The translations under genes and the position numbers were made by a program. Below, piece after piece: positions 29,467 to 39,977 of a stretch of 64,000 bases of DNA. This DNA comes from Herbaspirillum sp. GW103 (GTDB taxonomy: Bacteria > Pseudomonadota > Gammaproteobacteria > Burkholderiales > Burkholderiaceae_D): contig NZ_AJVC01000006.1 of the NCBI RefSeq assembly GCF_000261365.1, positions 682,001 through 746,000 of the forward strand, given 5' to 3'. The notes beneath the pieces were generated by a model. The model searched no databases and was not told the origin of the DNA. It was given only the letters and a program-made list of their open reading frames with translations. Each line of letters starts with the position of its first letter. Position 1 is the stretch's first letter.

Positions 29467-31460
29467 ATTACTCGGGCAAACACGTTCTGGTGCTCGGACT
29501 CGGCGAGTCCGGCCTGGCAATGGCGCGGTGGCTGGTCTACTGCGGCGCCGGCGTGCGCGTGGCCGATACCCGTAGCGAAGCGGCGCTGGCTGAGCGCCTG
29601 GCGGCCTTGCGCGCCGACGCGCCCGAGGCCGAGGCCGTGCTGGGCCAGGCATTGGCACCCTCGTTGCTGGAGGGAATCGATTTCGTCGCCGTCAGTCCCG
29701 GCCTGGCCCCCGCAGGCGAACTGGCCCCGCTGATGCCGGCCATCGCCGAGCGCGGCCTGCCGCTGTGGGGCGAGATCGAACTGTTCGCCCAGGCCCTGGC
29801 CGCCCTGCGCGAAGAGACCCTGTATCAACCCAAGGTGCTGGCCATCACCGGCACCAACGGCAAGACCACCGTGACCCGCCTGACCGGTCTTTTATGCGAG
29901 CGTGCCGGGCTGTCGGTGCAGGTGGCAGGCAACATCAGCCCGGCTGCGCTGGATGTGCTGCGTGAAGCCGTGATCAAGGACAAGATCTTCCTGGCCGAAC
30001 TGGCCGAGCAGGATGCCCGCGACGCGGCTCAGGCCGCAGCCGAAGCCGAGGCACAAGCGGCCCAACAGGCCGTGCTGGACGCCCGCCAGGCCGCCGAGGC
30101 CGAGAAGCATCGCCGTGCTGCGGCCAGCATCGAGCAGGCCGCCGCGATTGCCGTGCCGGTCCTGCAGGCGCAGCCCGACGTAGCCGCGCCAGCGCCTGAA
30201 CCGGCGCCGCAGGGAGAACTGCTGGCCAGCGAGGAACCCCCGCACGAAGCTGCCGAGCACACGGTACCGGATACCGGGCAGCCCACCGAGGCCACCCTGG
30301 ACGTGGCCTCCGACGTGGTGCCGCAAGCCGATATGGCGGCCCCCGCCACCACGGGCGAAGCCATGAGCCTGGGCGACTTCATGGAAGTCTCGCGCAAGGC
30401 CGAGGAAGATGCGCTGGTGGAAGTGCCTCCGCCGCCGCCACCGGAGCCGAGCTATCGCGGTTCCCTGCCGCAGGCCTGGGTGCTGGAGCTCTCCAGCTTC
30501 CAGCTGCACACCACGCACAGCCTGCAGCCGCATGCCGCCACCGTCCTGAACCTGACCCAGGACCACCTCGACTGGCACGGCAGCATGGACAACTACGCCG
30601 CCGACAAGGCCCGCATCTTCGGCCAGGACACCGTACGCGTGCTCAACCGCGATGACGCACTGGTGATGGAGATGAGCGCCGCCGCTGCGCCGCTGTCCAC
30701 CTTCGGTCTGGACGAACCGTCCACCCCCAACAGCTTCGGCCTGGTCAATGACAATGGCATGCTGTGGCTGGCCAACGCCTTCGTGCATGAAGACGATGAA
30801 GTTCCGGAAGGCAAGCGTCGCCGCAAGCAGAAGGACATGCTGCCGCCGCCGGTGACCGTCAAGCGCCTCATGCCTGCCGATGCCCTGCGCATCCGTGGCG
30901 CCCACAACGCCATGAATGCGCTGGCCGCGCTGGCCTTGTGCCGCGCCGTCGATCTGCCGATGGCGCCGCTGCTGCACGGTCTGCGCGACTACACGGGCGA
31001 ACCGCACCGGGTGGAACTGGTCGGCGTGATCCAGGACGTCGAGTACTACGACGACAGCAAGGGCACCAATGTCGGCGCCACCGTGGCTGCGCTCAATGGA
31101 CTGGGTTTGGGTGGCCGTCCCAACCGCATCGTGCTGATCGCCGGTGGTGATGGCAAGGGTCAGGACTTTTCGCCGCTGGATCTGCCGGTGCAGAAATACG
31201 CCCGCGCCGTCTTGCTGATCGGTCGCGACGGCCCCGCCGTGCGCGCGGCCCTGGCCGACAGCGGTGTCGAACTCATCGATTGTGCCAGCCTGGAAGCGGC
31301 CGTGGAAAAGGCCGGTGAACTCGCCGCCGCCGGCGATATCGTACTGCTCTCGCCGGCCTGCGCCAGCCTGGACATGTTCCGCAACTATGCCCATCGCGCC
31401 GAGGTCTTCGTGGACGCGGTGCGCGAACTGGCGCTCTCGCGCGGTGAGGTGCTGGCATGA
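29463..31460 (+). CDS. murD: UDP-MurNAc-L-alanine:D-glutamate ligase MurD with a large internal insertion
   Basis: 665 residues, against roughly 440-500 for typical MurD. The N-terminal Rossmann domain ([18 protein letters not shown]), the P-loop [14 protein letters not shown] (residues 127-140), [10 protein letters not shown] (339-348), the [16 protein letters not shown] stretch and the C-terminal [14 protein letters not shown] and [12 protein letters not shown] motifs are all there, so the enzyme should be active. Between [11 protein letters not shown] and [10 protein letters not shown], where E. coli MurD has only about a dozen residues, roughly 165 residues (about 172-336) are inserted. 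The insert begins as an Ala/Glu/Gln-rich likely coiled coil and continues as a Pro/Glu-rich segment with a run of six prolines. It overlaps ftsW by 4 bp. Confidence 0.95.
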   Translation: MNYSGKHVLVLGLGESGLAMARWLVYCGAGVRVADTRSEAALAERLAALRADAPEAEAVLGQALAPSLLEGIDFVAVSPGLAPAGELAPLMPAIAERGLPLWGEIELFAQALAALREETLYQPKVLAITGTNGKTTVTRLTGLLCERAGLSVQVAGNISPAALDVLREAVIKDKIFLAELAEQDARDAAQAAAEAEAQAAQQAVLDARQAAEAEKHRRAAASIEQAAAIAVPVLQAQPDVAAPAPEPAPQGELLASEEPPHEAAEHTVPDTGQPTEATLDVASDVVPQADMAAPATTGEAMSLGDFMEVSRKAEEDALVEVPPPPPPEPSYRGSLPQAWVLELSSFQLHTTHSLQPHAATVLNLTQDHLDWHGSMDNYAADKARIFGQDTVRVLNRDDALVMEMSAAAAPLSTFGLDEPSTPNSFGLVNDNGMLWLANAFVHEDDEVPEGKRRRKQKDMLPPPVTVKRLMPADALRIRGAHNAMNALAALALCRAVDLPMAPLLHGLRDYTGEPHRVELVGVIQDVEYYDDSKGTNVGATVAALNGLGLGGRPNRIVLIAGGDGKGQDFSPLDLPVQKYARAVLLIGRDGPAVRAALADSGVELIDCASLEAAVEKAGELAAAGDIVLLSPACASLDMFRNYAHRAEVFVDAVRELALSRGEVLA

Positions 31461-32722
31461 AACTGGGCCTGTCCTCGGTGCGCAACTGGCTGGGCGGCTT
31501 GAAACAGGCCGCGCCGGTGGCCGCCGGTCGCGCCCGCAGCAGCCGTGGCAGCGCATCGGGCAGCATCGGCTTCGAGCAGCGCTCGCGCATGATGGAATAC
31601 GACCAGCCGCTGATCTGGGTGGTCCTGCTGTTGATGCTGTTCGGCATGGTGATGGTGTATTCGGCCTCGGTGGCATTGCCGGACTCGCCCAAGTACGCGT
31701 CCTATTCGAATTACCACTTCCTGATCCGCCAGGCGATCTTCATCGTGCTCTCCATCGTGGCCGGTGCGGTGGTCTTCCGCGTGCCCATCGAGACCTGGCA
31801 GAAGTGGGCGCCCTATCTCTTTGCCATCACGCTGATCCTGCTGCTGATGGTGCTCATTCCGGGCGTGGGCAAGGGGGTCAATGGTGCCAAGCGCTGGCTC
31901 TCGCTGAAGATCATCAACCTGCAGCCCTCCGAACTGATGAAGCTCTTCATCGTGCTGTATGCCGCCGACTACACGGTGCGCAAGCAGGCGGTGATGCACA
32001 AGCTGGTCAAGGGCTTCTTCCCCATGGCCGCCGCCGTCGGCCTGGTCGGCCTGCTGTTGCTGCTGGAGCCTGACCTGGGTGCTTTCGGCGTGATCGTCTG
32101 CATCGCCATGGGCATCCTGTTCCTGGGCGGCATCAACGGCGTCTGGTTCGGCGGTATCGGGGCTACCCTGGTGGGGGTGTTCTCGCTGGTCATCGTCACC
32201 TCGCCGTGGCGGCGCGAGCGCATTTTTGCCTATCTGAATCCCTGGGAGGAAGAAAACGCGCTGGGCAAGGCCTATCAGTTGTCGCATTCGCTGATCGCCT
32301 TCGGGCGCGGCGAACTGTTCGGCGTCGGGCTGGGCGGCAGCGTGGAAAAGCTGCATTACCTGCCCGAAGCGCATACCGACTTCCTGCTCGCCGTCATCGG
32401 CGAGGAGCTCGGTTTCGTCGGGGTGCTGGTGGTGGTGTTGCTGTTCTACTGGCTGGTCAAGCATTCCTTCGAGATCGGTCGCCAGGCCATCGCGCTGGAC
32501 CTCACCTTTGCCGGCCTGGTGGCCAAGGGCATCGGTATCTGGCTGGGCGTGCAGGCCTTCATCAACATGGGCGTGAACCTCGGCCTGCTGCCGACCAAGG
32601 GCCTGACGCTGCCGCTGATGAGTTATGGCGGTTCGGGTGTGCTGTTGAATTGCGTGGGCCTGGCCATCCTGCTGCGCATCGATTACGAAAACCGGGTACT
32701 CATGCGCGGAGGCCGTCCATGA
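31457..32722 (+). CDS. ftsW: Septal peptidoglycan glycosyltransferase FtsW
   Basis: 421 residues of the SEDS family. About 45 N-terminal residues are hydrophilic and precede the first membrane segment ([20 protein letters not shown]). Conserved stretches [31 protein letters not shown], the Asp-containing [18 protein letters not shown] and the C-terminal [15 protein letters not shown] are intact. FtsW polymerises lipid II at the septum with FtsI. It overlaps murD and murG by 4 bp each. Confidence 0.97.
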   Translation: MKLGLSSVRNWLGGLKQAAPVAAGRARSSRGSASGSIGFEQRSRMMEYDQPLIWVVLLLMLFGMVMVYSASVALPDSPKYASYSNYHFLIRQAIFIVLSIVAGAVVFRVPIETWQKWAPYLFAITLILLLMVLIPGVGKGVNGAKRWLSLKIINLQPSELMKLFIVLYAADYTVRKQAVMHKLVKGFFPMAAAVGLVGLLLLLEPDLGAFGVIVCIAMGILFLGGINGVWFGGIGATLVGVFSLVIVTSPWRRERIFAYLNPWEEENALGKAYQLSHSLIAFGRGELFGVGLGGSVEKLHYLPEAHTDFLLAVIGEELGFVGVLVVVLLFYWLVKHSFEIGRQAIALDLTFAGLVAKGIGIWLGVQAFINMGVNLGLLPTKGLTLPLMSYGGSGVLLNCVGLAILLRIDYENRVLMRGGRP

Positions 32723-33801
32723 GCGCGCCGCGCAAGTTGCTGATCATGGCCGCCGGTACCGGCGGCCACATCTTCCCGGGTCTGGCGATCGCCGACACCA
32801 TGCGCGCGCGCGGCTGGCAAGTGAGCTGGCTGGGCACCACGCACGGCATGGAGCGCGAGCTGGTGCCGCGCCATGGCGTGGAGATGGACAGCATTGTCTT
32901 CGCCGGCCTGCGCGGCAAGGGGCTGCTGCATACGGTCAAGGGGATGTGGCGTCTGCTGGCAAGCTTCCTGCATTGCCATGCCATCCTCGGCCGTCGTCGT
33001 CCCGATGTGGTGCTGGGCATGGGCGGTTACGTCACCGTACCGGGCGGCGTGATGGCGCGCCTGCGCGGCAAGCCGCTGGTGCTGGTCAATGCGGATGCGG
33101 CACTGCTGCTGTCGAACAAGACCCTGGCGCCGATGGCGACCAAGCTTCTCTTTGGCTTCCCGGCCGATTTCGGCCGTGCGGCGGGCAAGGCCGAGGTCAC
33201 CGGCAATCCGGTGCGCAAGGAAATCATCGCGCTGCCGCAGCCGGCCCAACGTTACGCCGGCCGCAGCGGCCCGCTGAAGATTCTGGTGGTGGGCGGCAGC
33301 TTGGGCGCCAAGGTCTTGAACGACAACGTGCCCGCCGCGCTGGCGAAGCTGCCTGCCCAGTTGCGTCCGCAAGTGACGCACCAGTCGGGCAAGCAGCATA
33401 TCGCCGCCTTGCGCGCAGCCTACGAGGCCGCAGGCGTGCAGGCCGAAGTGGTCGATTTCATCGACGACATGCCGCGCCGCTATGCCGAGGCCGATCTGGT
33501 GATCTGCCGCGCCGGGGCCATCACGGTCTCCGAGCTGACGGCTGCGGGCGTGGCCAGCGTGTTGGTGCCGCTGGCGGTATCGACCACCTCGCACCAGATC
33601 GACAATGCGAAGTGGATGGCACGGAACAAGGCGGCGATTCACTTGCCGCAACGCGAACTGACGCCGGATCACCTGGCCGGTTTGCTGCAGAAACTGGACC
33701 GCGCTGCATGCCATGACATGGCACAGGCGGCATACGAACAAGGCCGGCGCGACGCCAACGAGGCAATCGCGCGCGTGCTGGAAGGACTGGTAACACCATG
33801 A
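32719..33801 (+). CDS. murG: Lipid II synthase MurG (UDP-GlcNAc transferase)
   Basis: 360 residues from ATG 32719; the frame is open further upstream but that part lies inside fts[41 protein letters not shown] and [16 protein letters not shown] are the usual motifs for binding lipid I and UDP-GlcNAc. At residues 123-134, where most MurG proteins have HEQNxxxGxxN, this protein reads [12 protein letters not shown]. The enzyme acts on the inner face of the membrane. It overlaps murC by 4 bp. Confidence 0.96.
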   Translation: MSAPRKLLIMAAGTGGHIFPGLAIADTMRARGWQVSWLGTTHGMERELVPRHGVEMDSIVFAGLRGKGLLHTVKGMWRLLASFLHCHAILGRRRPDVVLGMGGYVTVPGGVMARLRGKPLVLVNADAALLLSNKTLAPMATKLLFGFPADFGRAAGKAEVTGNPVRKEIIALPQPAQRYAGRSGPLKILVVGGSLGAKVLNDNVPAALAKLPAQLRPQVTHQSGKQHIAALRAAYEAAGVQAEVVDFIDDMPRRYAEADLVICRAGAITVSELTAAGVASVLVPLAVSTTSHQIDNAKWMARNKAAIHLPQRELTPDHLAGLLQKLDRAACHDMAQAAYEQGRRDANEAIARVLEGLVTP

Positions 33802-35225
33802 AGCATCGCGTCAAGAACATTCATTTCGTGGGTATCGGCGGCTCAGGCATGAGCGGTATCGCCGAAGTGCTGCTCAACCTCGGCTATGGCGTCTCAGGCT
33901 CCGACCTGGGCAGCAATGCCGCCACCCAGCGCCTGGCGCAGCTGGGCGCCAACATCCGCTATGGCCATGCGGCCGAGAACATCGAAGGCGCTGACGCCAT
34001 CGTCACCTCCACCGCCGTCAGGGGCGACAACCCGGAAGTGCTGGCCGCGCGCAAGAAGCACATCCCCATCGTGCCGCGCGCGGTGATGCTGGGTGAACTG
34101 ATGCGCCTGAAGAAGGGCATTGCCATTGCCGGCACCCACGGCAAGACCACCACCACCAGCCTGGTGGCCAGCGTGCTGGCCCAAGGCGGACTGGACCCGA
34201 CCTTCGTCATCGGTGGCCGGCTCACCAGCGCCGGCGCCAATGCCAAGCTGGGCACCGGTGAATTCATCGTGGCCGAAGCCGATGAGTCGGATGCGTCCTT
34301 CCTCAACCTGACGCCCGTGATCGAAGTCATCACCAACATCGATGCCGATCACATGGAAACCTACAACCATGACTTCGCGCGTCTGAAGCAAGCCTTCGTC
34401 GAGTTCACCCAGCGCCTGCCGTTCTACGGTGTGGCAGTGCTGTGCCTGGATGATCCGCACGTGCGCGAGATCATGCCCATGGTCTCCAAGCCCATTCTGA
34501 CCTACGGCTTCCATGACGACGCCGACGTGCGCGCCATCGAGGCCCGCGCCGTGGAGGGCAAGATGGAATTCACCGTGATCCAGGACGGCTACGCACCCAT
34601 GCAGGTGAGCCTGAACCAGCCCGGCATGCACAACGTGCAGAATGCCTGCGCCGCCATCGCCATTGCCCGTGAACTGGATGTGGATGATGTCGCCACCCAG
34701 AAGGCGCTGACCGAATTCAACGGTGTGGGCCGCCGCTTTACCCGCTATGGCGAGGTGCCGATCACCGATGCGCAGGGCAATCCCGCTGGCCACTTCACGC
34801 TGGTGGACGATTACGGCCATCACCCGGTCGAGACCGCCGCCACCATCGCCGCCGCCCGTGGCGCCTATCCGGGCCGCCGCCTGGTGCTGGCCTTCCAGCC
34901 GCACCGCTACACCCGTACGCGCGATCTGTTCGAGGATTTCGTGAAGGTATTGTCCTCACCCGATGTGCTGGTGCTGGGTGAAGTGTATGCCGCCGGTGAA
35001 GCCCCCATCGTGGCCGCCGATGGCCGTTCGCTGGCGCATGCGCTGCGCGCGGCCGGCAAGGTGGAGCCAGTTTTCGTGGACGACATCGGCGACATGCCCG
35101 AGACCATCCGCAATGTGGTGCGCGACGGCGACGTCGTCATGACCATGGGGGCTGGATCGATTTCCGCCGTACCGGGGCGTTTGGTCGCGCACGCCGGTGG
35201 CAAGAATGAACAGGGGGCCGCATGA
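33798..35225 (+). CDS. murC: UDP-MurNAc:L-alanine ligase MurC
   Basis: 475 residues. N-terminal [19 protein letters not shown]-loop [51 protein letters not shown] and the C-terminal [14 protein letters not shown] motif are all typical. It adds L-Ala to UDP-MurNAc, the first peptide step. The start overlaps murG and the stop overlaps ddl. Confidence 0.97.
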   Translation: MKHRVKNIHFVGIGGSGMSGIAEVLLNLGYGVSGSDLGSNAATQRLAQLGANIRYGHAAENIEGADAIVTSTAVRGDNPEVLAARKKHIPIVPRAVMLGELMRLKKGIAIAGTHGKTTTTSLVASVLAQGGLDPTFVIGGRLTSAGANAKLGTGEFIVAEADESDASFLNLTPVIEVITNIDADHMETYNHDFARLKQAFVEFTQRLPFYGVAVLCLDDPHVREIMPMVSKPILTYGFHDDADVRAIEARAVEGKMEFTVIQDGYAPMQVSLNQPGMHNVQNACAAIAIARELDVDDVATQKALTEFNGVGRRFTRYGEVPITDAQGNPAGHFTLVDDYGHHPVETAATIAAARGAYPGRRLVLAFQPHRYTRTRDLFEDFVKVLSSPDVLVLGEVYAAGEAPIVAADGRSLAHALRAAGKVEPVFVDDIGDMPETIRNVVRDGDVVMTMGAGSISAVPGRLVAHAGGKNEQGAA

Positions 35226-36226
35226 TCAGCCAGGACCAGATCAAGGCCTTTGGCCGCGTCGGCGTGCTCTTCGGTGGTCGTTCCGCCGAGCGCGAAGTGT
35301 CGATGATGTCGGGCAATGGCGTCTTGCAGGCCCTGCGCAGCAAGGGGGTGGATGCGCATCCCTTCGATCCGGCTGAGCGCAGCCTGGGTGAATTGCAGGC
35401 CGAGAAATTCGACCGCGTCTTCATCGCCCTGCATGGCCGCTATGGCGAAGACGGCACGCTGCAAGGTGCGCTGGAACAGATGGGCTTGCCCTATACCGGC
35501 CCGGGCGTGATGGCCTCCAGCATCGCTATGGACAAGATCATGACCAAGCGCATCTGGCTCTCGCATGCTCTGCCCACGCCGCGCTTCCTGAGCCTGGATG
35601 CCAAGGCCACCTCGCGCGAGCAATTGCGCGTGGTGCCCGACGAGCTGGGTTTGCCTCTGATGCTCAAGGCGCCGCATGAAGGCTCGACCATCGGCATTGC
35701 CAAGGTCAACGGTTATTCCGACATGCAGGTGAGCTTCGAGATGTGCGCCCGCTATGACAGCGTGGTGCTGGCCGAGGAATTCATCCGTGGTCGTGAACTG
35801 ACGGTGCCGGTACTGGGGCAGGGACGCGATGCGCGGGCCTTGCCGGTCATCGAGATCTGCGCGCCGGATGGCAACTACGACTACCAGAACAAGTATTTCA
35901 CCGACGACACGAAATATTACTGCCCCGCCCCGCTGGATGCGGAACTGACGCGCCATATCCAGGATCTGGCGGTACGGGCTTTCAATGCGTTGGGTTGCCG
36001 TGGCTGGAGCCGCGTGGACTTCATGCTGCGTGAGGCGGATGGAAAGGCTGAGCCTTACCTGATCGAAATCAACACCTCGCCCGGCATGACTGGCCATTCG
36101 CTGGTACCGATGGCGGCCAAGGCGGTGGGCATGAGCTATGAAGACCTGTGCTGCGAGATTTTGGCGATGGCCGCGCTGGACATGAGGCCATCGAAGGACT
36201 GGACGCCGCAGGCGGGCCAGCCGTGA
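35222..36226 (+). CDS. ddl: D-alanine:D-alanine ligase
   Basis: 334 residues, ATP-grasp fold. [37 protein letters not shown], the glycine/serine loop [12 protein letters not shown] and the C-terminal [17 protein letters not shown] give a complete active site. It supplies the D-Ala-D-Ala dipeptide used by MurF. Position before ftsQ corresponds to ddlB of E. coli. Confidence 0.96.
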   Translation: MISQDQIKAFGRVGVLFGGRSAEREVSMMSGNGVLQALRSKGVDAHPFDPAERSLGELQAEKFDRVFIALHGRYGEDGTLQGALEQMGLPYTGPGVMASSIAMDKIMTKRIWLSHALPTPRFLSLDAKATSREQLRVVPDELGLPLMLKAPHEGSTIGIAKVNGYSDMQVSFEMCARYDSVVLAEEFIRGRELTVPVLGQGRDARALPVIEICAPDGNYDYQNKYFTDDTKYYCPAPLDAELTRHIQDLAVRAFNALGCRGWSRVDFMLREADGKAEPYLIEINTSPGMTGHSLVPMAAKAVGMSYEDLCCEILAMAALDMRPSKDWTPQAGQP

Positions 36227-36254
36227 TGGTCCGGGTTTAAGGAAGAACGCGTCG

Positions 36255-37025
36255 ATGTGGCAGGACGTCAAGATGCTCAACGCCATCAGCAGTGCGCTTT
36301 TTGCGCTGGTGCTGCTGGCCCTGGTGGCATCGGGTTTGTGGTGGGTGGCGCAGCGGCCGATGTTTACGCTGCACACGATACGCATCGAATCAGCCAGCGA
36401 TATGCCGCTGGAGAAGGTCAATGCCTTGACGGTGCGGGCCACTGCGGTGCCGCGCATCCATGGCAATTTCTTCACGGCCGACCTGACGGCGGTACGTGCG
36501 GCCTTCGAAGCCGTGCCCTGGGTGCGCAAGGCCATGGTGCGGCGTGAATGGCCGGACCGGCTGGTGGTGAAGATCGAGGAACACAAGGCCCTGGGTACCT
36601 GGGGCGAAGATGGCAAGTTGTTGTCGCAGAAGGGTGACGTGTTCACCGCCAACCTGGCCGAGGCCGAGGATGACGGTGAGCTGCTGGAGTTCGATGGCCC
36701 CCCCGGCAGCGAGAAGCAGGTGGTGGCGCGACTGGCCTTGTTCCGTCAGTGGTTCGCGCCCATCAAGCTGGAGCCGGAGTCGGTGGTGCTGTCGAACCGC
36801 TATGCCTGGACCGTACGGCTGGACAATGGCATGACGGTCGAGCTGGGCCGCGAGCAGGGCGATGCGATATTGAAGGAACGGGTGGCGCGGCTGGTGGCGG
36901 CCTATCCGCAGCTGATGGAACGATTGCAGGGAAAGATAGAAAGCGTCGACCTGCGCTATCCCAACGGGATGGCCTTGAAGGCGGATGGCCTGGTGCTGGC
37001 GGCAATGAACGGGAAAAAGAAATAA
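36255..37025 (+). CDS. ftsQ: Cell division protein FtsQ
   Basis: 256 residues with AAGGAAG upstream of the ATG. One membrane segment (ALFALVLLALVASGLWWVAQ) precedes the periplasmic POTRA domain (FTLHTIRIESASDMPLEKVNALTVRATAV) and the beta domain with PWVRKAMVRREWPDRLVVKIEEHKALGTW. FtsQ recruits FtsL and FtsB to the septum. ftsA begins 10 bp downstream. Confidence 0.95.
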   Translation: MWQDVKMLNAISSALFALVLLALVASGLWWVAQRPMFTLHTIRIESASDMPLEKVNALTVRATAVPRIHGNFFTADLTAVRAAFEAVPWVRKAMVRREWPDRLVVKIEEHKALGTWGEDGKLLSQKGDVFTANLAEAEDDGELLEFDGPPGSEKQVVARLALFRQWFAPIKLEPESVVLSNRYAWTVRLDNGMTVELGREQGDAILKERVARLVAAYPQLMERLQGKIESVDLRYPNGMALKADGLVLAAMNGKKK

Positions 37026-37035
37026 GCGGAACGCT

Positions 37036-38268
37036 ATGACAAAAGACGCAAAAAATCTGATCGTCGGTCTGGACATCGGCACCTCGAAAGTGGTGGCGGT
37101 GGTGGCCGAGGTGCTGCCCGATGGCCGCCATGAAGTGATCGGGCTGGGGCAGTCCGAATCCAAGGGGCTCAAGAAGGGCGTGGTCGTCAACATCGAGGCC
37201 ACCGTGGAATCGATACAGCGCGCCCTGGAAGAAGCCGAGCTGATGGCCGACTGCAAGATCCGCAATGTCTACACGGGCATCGCCGGCAGTCACATCCGCA
37301 GCTTCAATTCCAGCGGCATGGTCGCCATCAAGGACAAGGAAGTGACCGCCGCCGACGTCTCGCGCGTGATCGAGACCGCCAAGGCCGTCAACATCCCGAC
37401 CGACCAGCAACTGCTGCACACGGTCCCGCAGGAATTCATCGTCGACAACCAGGAAGACGTGCGCGAGCCCATCGGCATGAGCGGTATCCGCCTGGAAGTG
37501 AAGGTGCACATCGTCACCGGTGCGGTTTCTGCCGTGCAGAACATCGTCAAGTGCGTGCGCCGTTGCGGTCTGGAAGTCTCCGACCTGATCCTGCAACCGA
37601 TGGCCTCGGCCGATTCGGTGCTGACCACGGATGAGCGCGAACTGGGCGTGGTGCTGGTCGACATCGGTGGCGGCACCACCGATGTGGCGGTCTTCACCGA
37701 AGGCGCGATCCGTCATACCGCCGTGATCCCGATTGCCGGTGACCAGATCACCAACGACATCGCCATGGCCCTGCGCACCCCCACGCTGGAAGCCGAAGAG
37801 ATCAAGCTGCGCTATGGCGTGGCCAAGCAGATCCTGGCCGATCCGACCGAGACGCTGGAAGTGCCCGGCCTGGGCGACCGCAATCCGCGCACCCTGTCGC
37901 GCCAGGCGCTGGCCGCCGTCATCGAGCCGCGCGTCGAAGAGCTGTTTGCGCTGGTGCATCAGGTGGTGCGCGAGTCGGGTTATGAAGAGGTGCTGTCCTC
38001 GGGCATCGTGCTCACCGGTGGCTCGGCAATGATGCCCGGCATGACCGAACTGGCCGAAGACATCTTCCTGAAACCGGCGCGCCTGGGCACGCCCGAATAC
38101 AGCGGCCAGCTGGCTGACGTGGTACGCAGCCCGCGCTACTCGACCGTATTGGGCCTGCTGCAGGAAGCCAAGAAACAGTATCTGCGCGGCTACATCGTGA
38201 CCCGCCAGGAAGGTTCGGTCAAGGCGGTCTGGCAGCGCATGAAGGAGTGGTTCCTCGGCAATTTCTGA
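37036..38268 (+). CDS. ftsA: Cell division actin homologue FtsA
   Basis: 410 residues. VGLDIGTSKVVAVVAEV (phosphate 1), VDIGGGTTDVAVFTEG (phosphate 2) and GIVLTGGSAMMPGM (adenosine) are the actin-fold ATP motifs. The C-terminal KAVWQRMKEWFLGNF is the amphipathic helix that tethers FtsZ filaments to the membrane. It is separated from ftsZ by an unusually long leader. Confidence 0.97.
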   Translation: MTKDAKNLIVGLDIGTSKVVAVVAEVLPDGRHEVIGLGQSESKGLKKGVVVNIEATVESIQRALEEAELMADCKIRNVYTGIAGSHIRSFNSSGMVAIKDKEVTAADVSRVIETAKAVNIPTDQQLLHTVPQEFIVDNQEDVREPIGMSGIRLEVKVHIVTGAVSAVQNIVKCVRRCGLEVSDLILQPMASADSVLTTDERELGVVLVDIGGGTTDVAVFTEGAIRHTAVIPIAGDQITNDIAMALRTPTLEAEEIKLRYGVAKQILADPTETLEVPGLGDRNPRTLSRQALAAVIEPRVEELFALVHQVVRESGYEEVLSSGIVLTGGSAMMPGMTELAEDIFLKPARLGTPEYSGQLADVVRSPRYSTVLGLLQEAKKQYLRGYIVTRQEGSVKAVWQRMKEWFLGNF

Positions 38269-38592
38269 ACCCTTCGCGAAGGCCGTCGCGTGCGGCCGTC
38301 GATGATTGCTTCAGGATGTAAAAGCATTGGTTGTTGCTGGCGGTTCAGTTGTAGGGTTCTGGCAGTAAAAAAATGATGAAGACCGCAGCAAATTTGCAGC
38401 AGGGTTTTCTTGGAATAGCGGTATCAAGGCATCATTCGCAGTATTCGCAGTATTCGCAGCATTGGCAGTACGGCATTAGAAGAAACAACAGGGAATCAAG
38501 TACATAGACAGCAGTGATCAGTTGCTAGTCGTCACACCGCGTGATGCCTATCAACTGCCAGCTGCAGGACACATATATTTTAAGGAGTCATC
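38269..38592 (+). promoter_or_regulatory. 324-bp ftsA-ftsZ intergenic leader with 9-bp tandem repeats
   Basis: The longest gap within the cluster. It contains four tandem 9-bp units, ATTCGCAGT twice, then ATTCGCAGC and ATTGGCAGT (38434-38469). The sequence is less GC-rich than the flanking genes, as promoters are. A dedicated ftsZ promoter is likely here because FtsZ is needed in excess over FtsA, but I cannot assign -35/-10 boxes with confidence. A TATATT lies near 38573 and the ribosome-binding site TAAGGAG is at 38581-38587. Confidence 0.45.
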
Positions 38593-39783
38593 ATGGAAAT
38601 CGATATGGTCGACAATGCGACGCTGGGTACGATCATCAAGGTCGTGGGCGTTGGCGGTGCTGGCGGCAATGCCGTGCAGCACATGATTAACAAGGGTGTG
38701 TCCGGCGTCGAATTCATCGCCGCCAACACGGATGCCCAGGCACTGAAGCAATCCAAGGCGCACAACGTCATCCAGATCGGCGACACCGGTCTGGGCGCCG
38801 GCATGCAGCCCGACGTCGGTCGTCGGCTGGCCGAGGAAACCCGGGCCCGCATCGAAGACTCCCTGCGCGGCGCGCACATGGTCTTCATCGCCGCCGGCAT
38901 GGGCGGCGGCACCGGCACCGGCGCTGCTCCGGTGGTGGCGCAGGTGGCCAAGTCGCTGGGCGCACTGACGGTAGCCGTGGTCTCCAAGCCCTTCTCCTAC
39001 GAAGGCCAGAAGTGCATGGACATCGCCGATGCCGGACTGGAAGAGCTGACCCAGCACGTCGATTCGCTGATCATCATCCTCAATGAAAAACTGGAAGAGA
39101 TCTACGAAGACGACAGCATGATCGAATGGCTGTCTCACGCCGATGACGTGTTGAATAATGCGGTGGCCGGTATCGCCGAAATCATCAATGTGCCCGGCCA
39201 CATCAACGTCGACTTCAACGACGTCAAGACCATCATGGGCGAGCAGGGCAAGGCCATGATGGGCACCGCTACCGCTGCCGGTGTCGACCGCGCCCGCGTG
39301 GCCGCCGAGCAGGCCGTGGCTTCGCCGCTGCTCGATGGCATCGATTTGTCCGGCGCGCGCGGCGTGCTGGTCAACGTCACTGCCAGCCGCGGCCTCAAGG
39401 GCAAGGAAATCAAGGAAGTCATGGCCACCGTGCGCGCCTTCGCCGCACCGGACGCCTCGATTGCCCAGGGCATCGCCTACGACGACAGCATGGGTGACGA
39501 GATCCGCGTGACCGTCGTGGCCACCGGCCTGGGCCGTGCCCGCAAGGCCGTGCAGCTGGTGCAGACCCCGGTCATGCGCACCGGTACCCACAACGAGCCG
39601 ATGATGGCCGTCGGTGGCGCCATGCCGCAAGGTACGGCACAACCGGCCGGTGCCACTTTCGGTGGTCTGAAGGCGCCGGCCGTGTGGCGTCGCGAGTCGG
39701 CTTCGGACACCGTGCGCGCCCTGGAAAAGAACGGCATGGAAACCTACGACATCCCGGCCTTCCTGCGCAAGCAGGCGGACTGA
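38593..39783 (+). CDS. ftsZ: Cell division tubulin homologue FtsZ
   Basis: 396 residues with TAAGGAG 5 nt before the ATG. VVGVGGAGGNAVQHM and the tubulin signature GGGTGTG (residues 104-110) bind GTP, and NVDFNDVKTIM carries the T7-loop catalytic residues. The C-terminal DIPAFLRKQAD is the conserved peptide that binds FtsA and other partners; the linker before it is short. It polymerises into the Z ring. A strong terminator closes the cluster. Confidence 0.98.
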   Translation: MEIDMVDNATLGTIIKVVGVGGAGGNAVQHMINKGVSGVEFIAANTDAQALKQSKAHNVIQIGDTGLGAGMQPDVGRRLAEETRARIEDSLRGAHMVFIAAGMGGGTGTGAAPVVAQVAKSLGALTVAVVSKPFSYEGQKCMDIADAGLEELTQHVDSLIIILNEKLEEIYEDDSMIEWLSHADDVLNNAVAGIAEIINVPGHINVDFNDVKTIMGEQGKAMMGTATAAGVDRARVAAEQAVASPLLDGIDLSGARGVLVNVTASRGLKGKEIKEVMATVRAFAAPDASIAQGIAYDDSMGDEIRVTVVATGLGRARKAVQLVQTPVMRTGTHNEPMMAVGGAMPQGTAQPAGATFGGLKAPAVWRRESASDTVRALEKNGMETYDIPAFLRKQAD

Positions 39784-39844
39784 TCGTCGTTGGCCAGGAG
39801 CGGTCGGCGGCTTCAAAGCAGGCCGGCCGGTTCCAAGGCATACT

Positions 39845-39873
39845 AACGCCGCGCCACGTGCGCGGCGTTTTTT
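39845..39873 (+). terminator. Rho-independent terminator after ftsZ
   Basis: A 10-bp stem AACGCCGCGC (39845-39854) with GCGCGGCGTT (39860-39869), loop CACGT, running into six T. It marks the end of the dcw cluster. Confidence 0.9.
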
Positions 39874-39977
39874 CGTGCGCAGCGTGCCGGCAATTCATCT
39901 GCTGAATCGATCAATCGCGGCAGAGGCATCTGTTTCACCACTTAATTCACAGTCCTACAACCAGACGAGGAAACACC

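Noticed and set aside
29976..30470. A separate gene or mobile element inserted in murD
   Set aside because: The frame runs through without start, stop, inverted ends or target duplication, so it is an in-frame protein insertion.
32206..32718. A long N-terminal extension of MurG
   Set aside because: This stretch lies inside ftsW in another frame; the conserved MurG start is ATG 32719.
38434..38469. CRISPR-like repeats before ftsZ
   Set aside because: Units are 9 bp and directly adjacent with no spacers, so this is a short tandem repeat.
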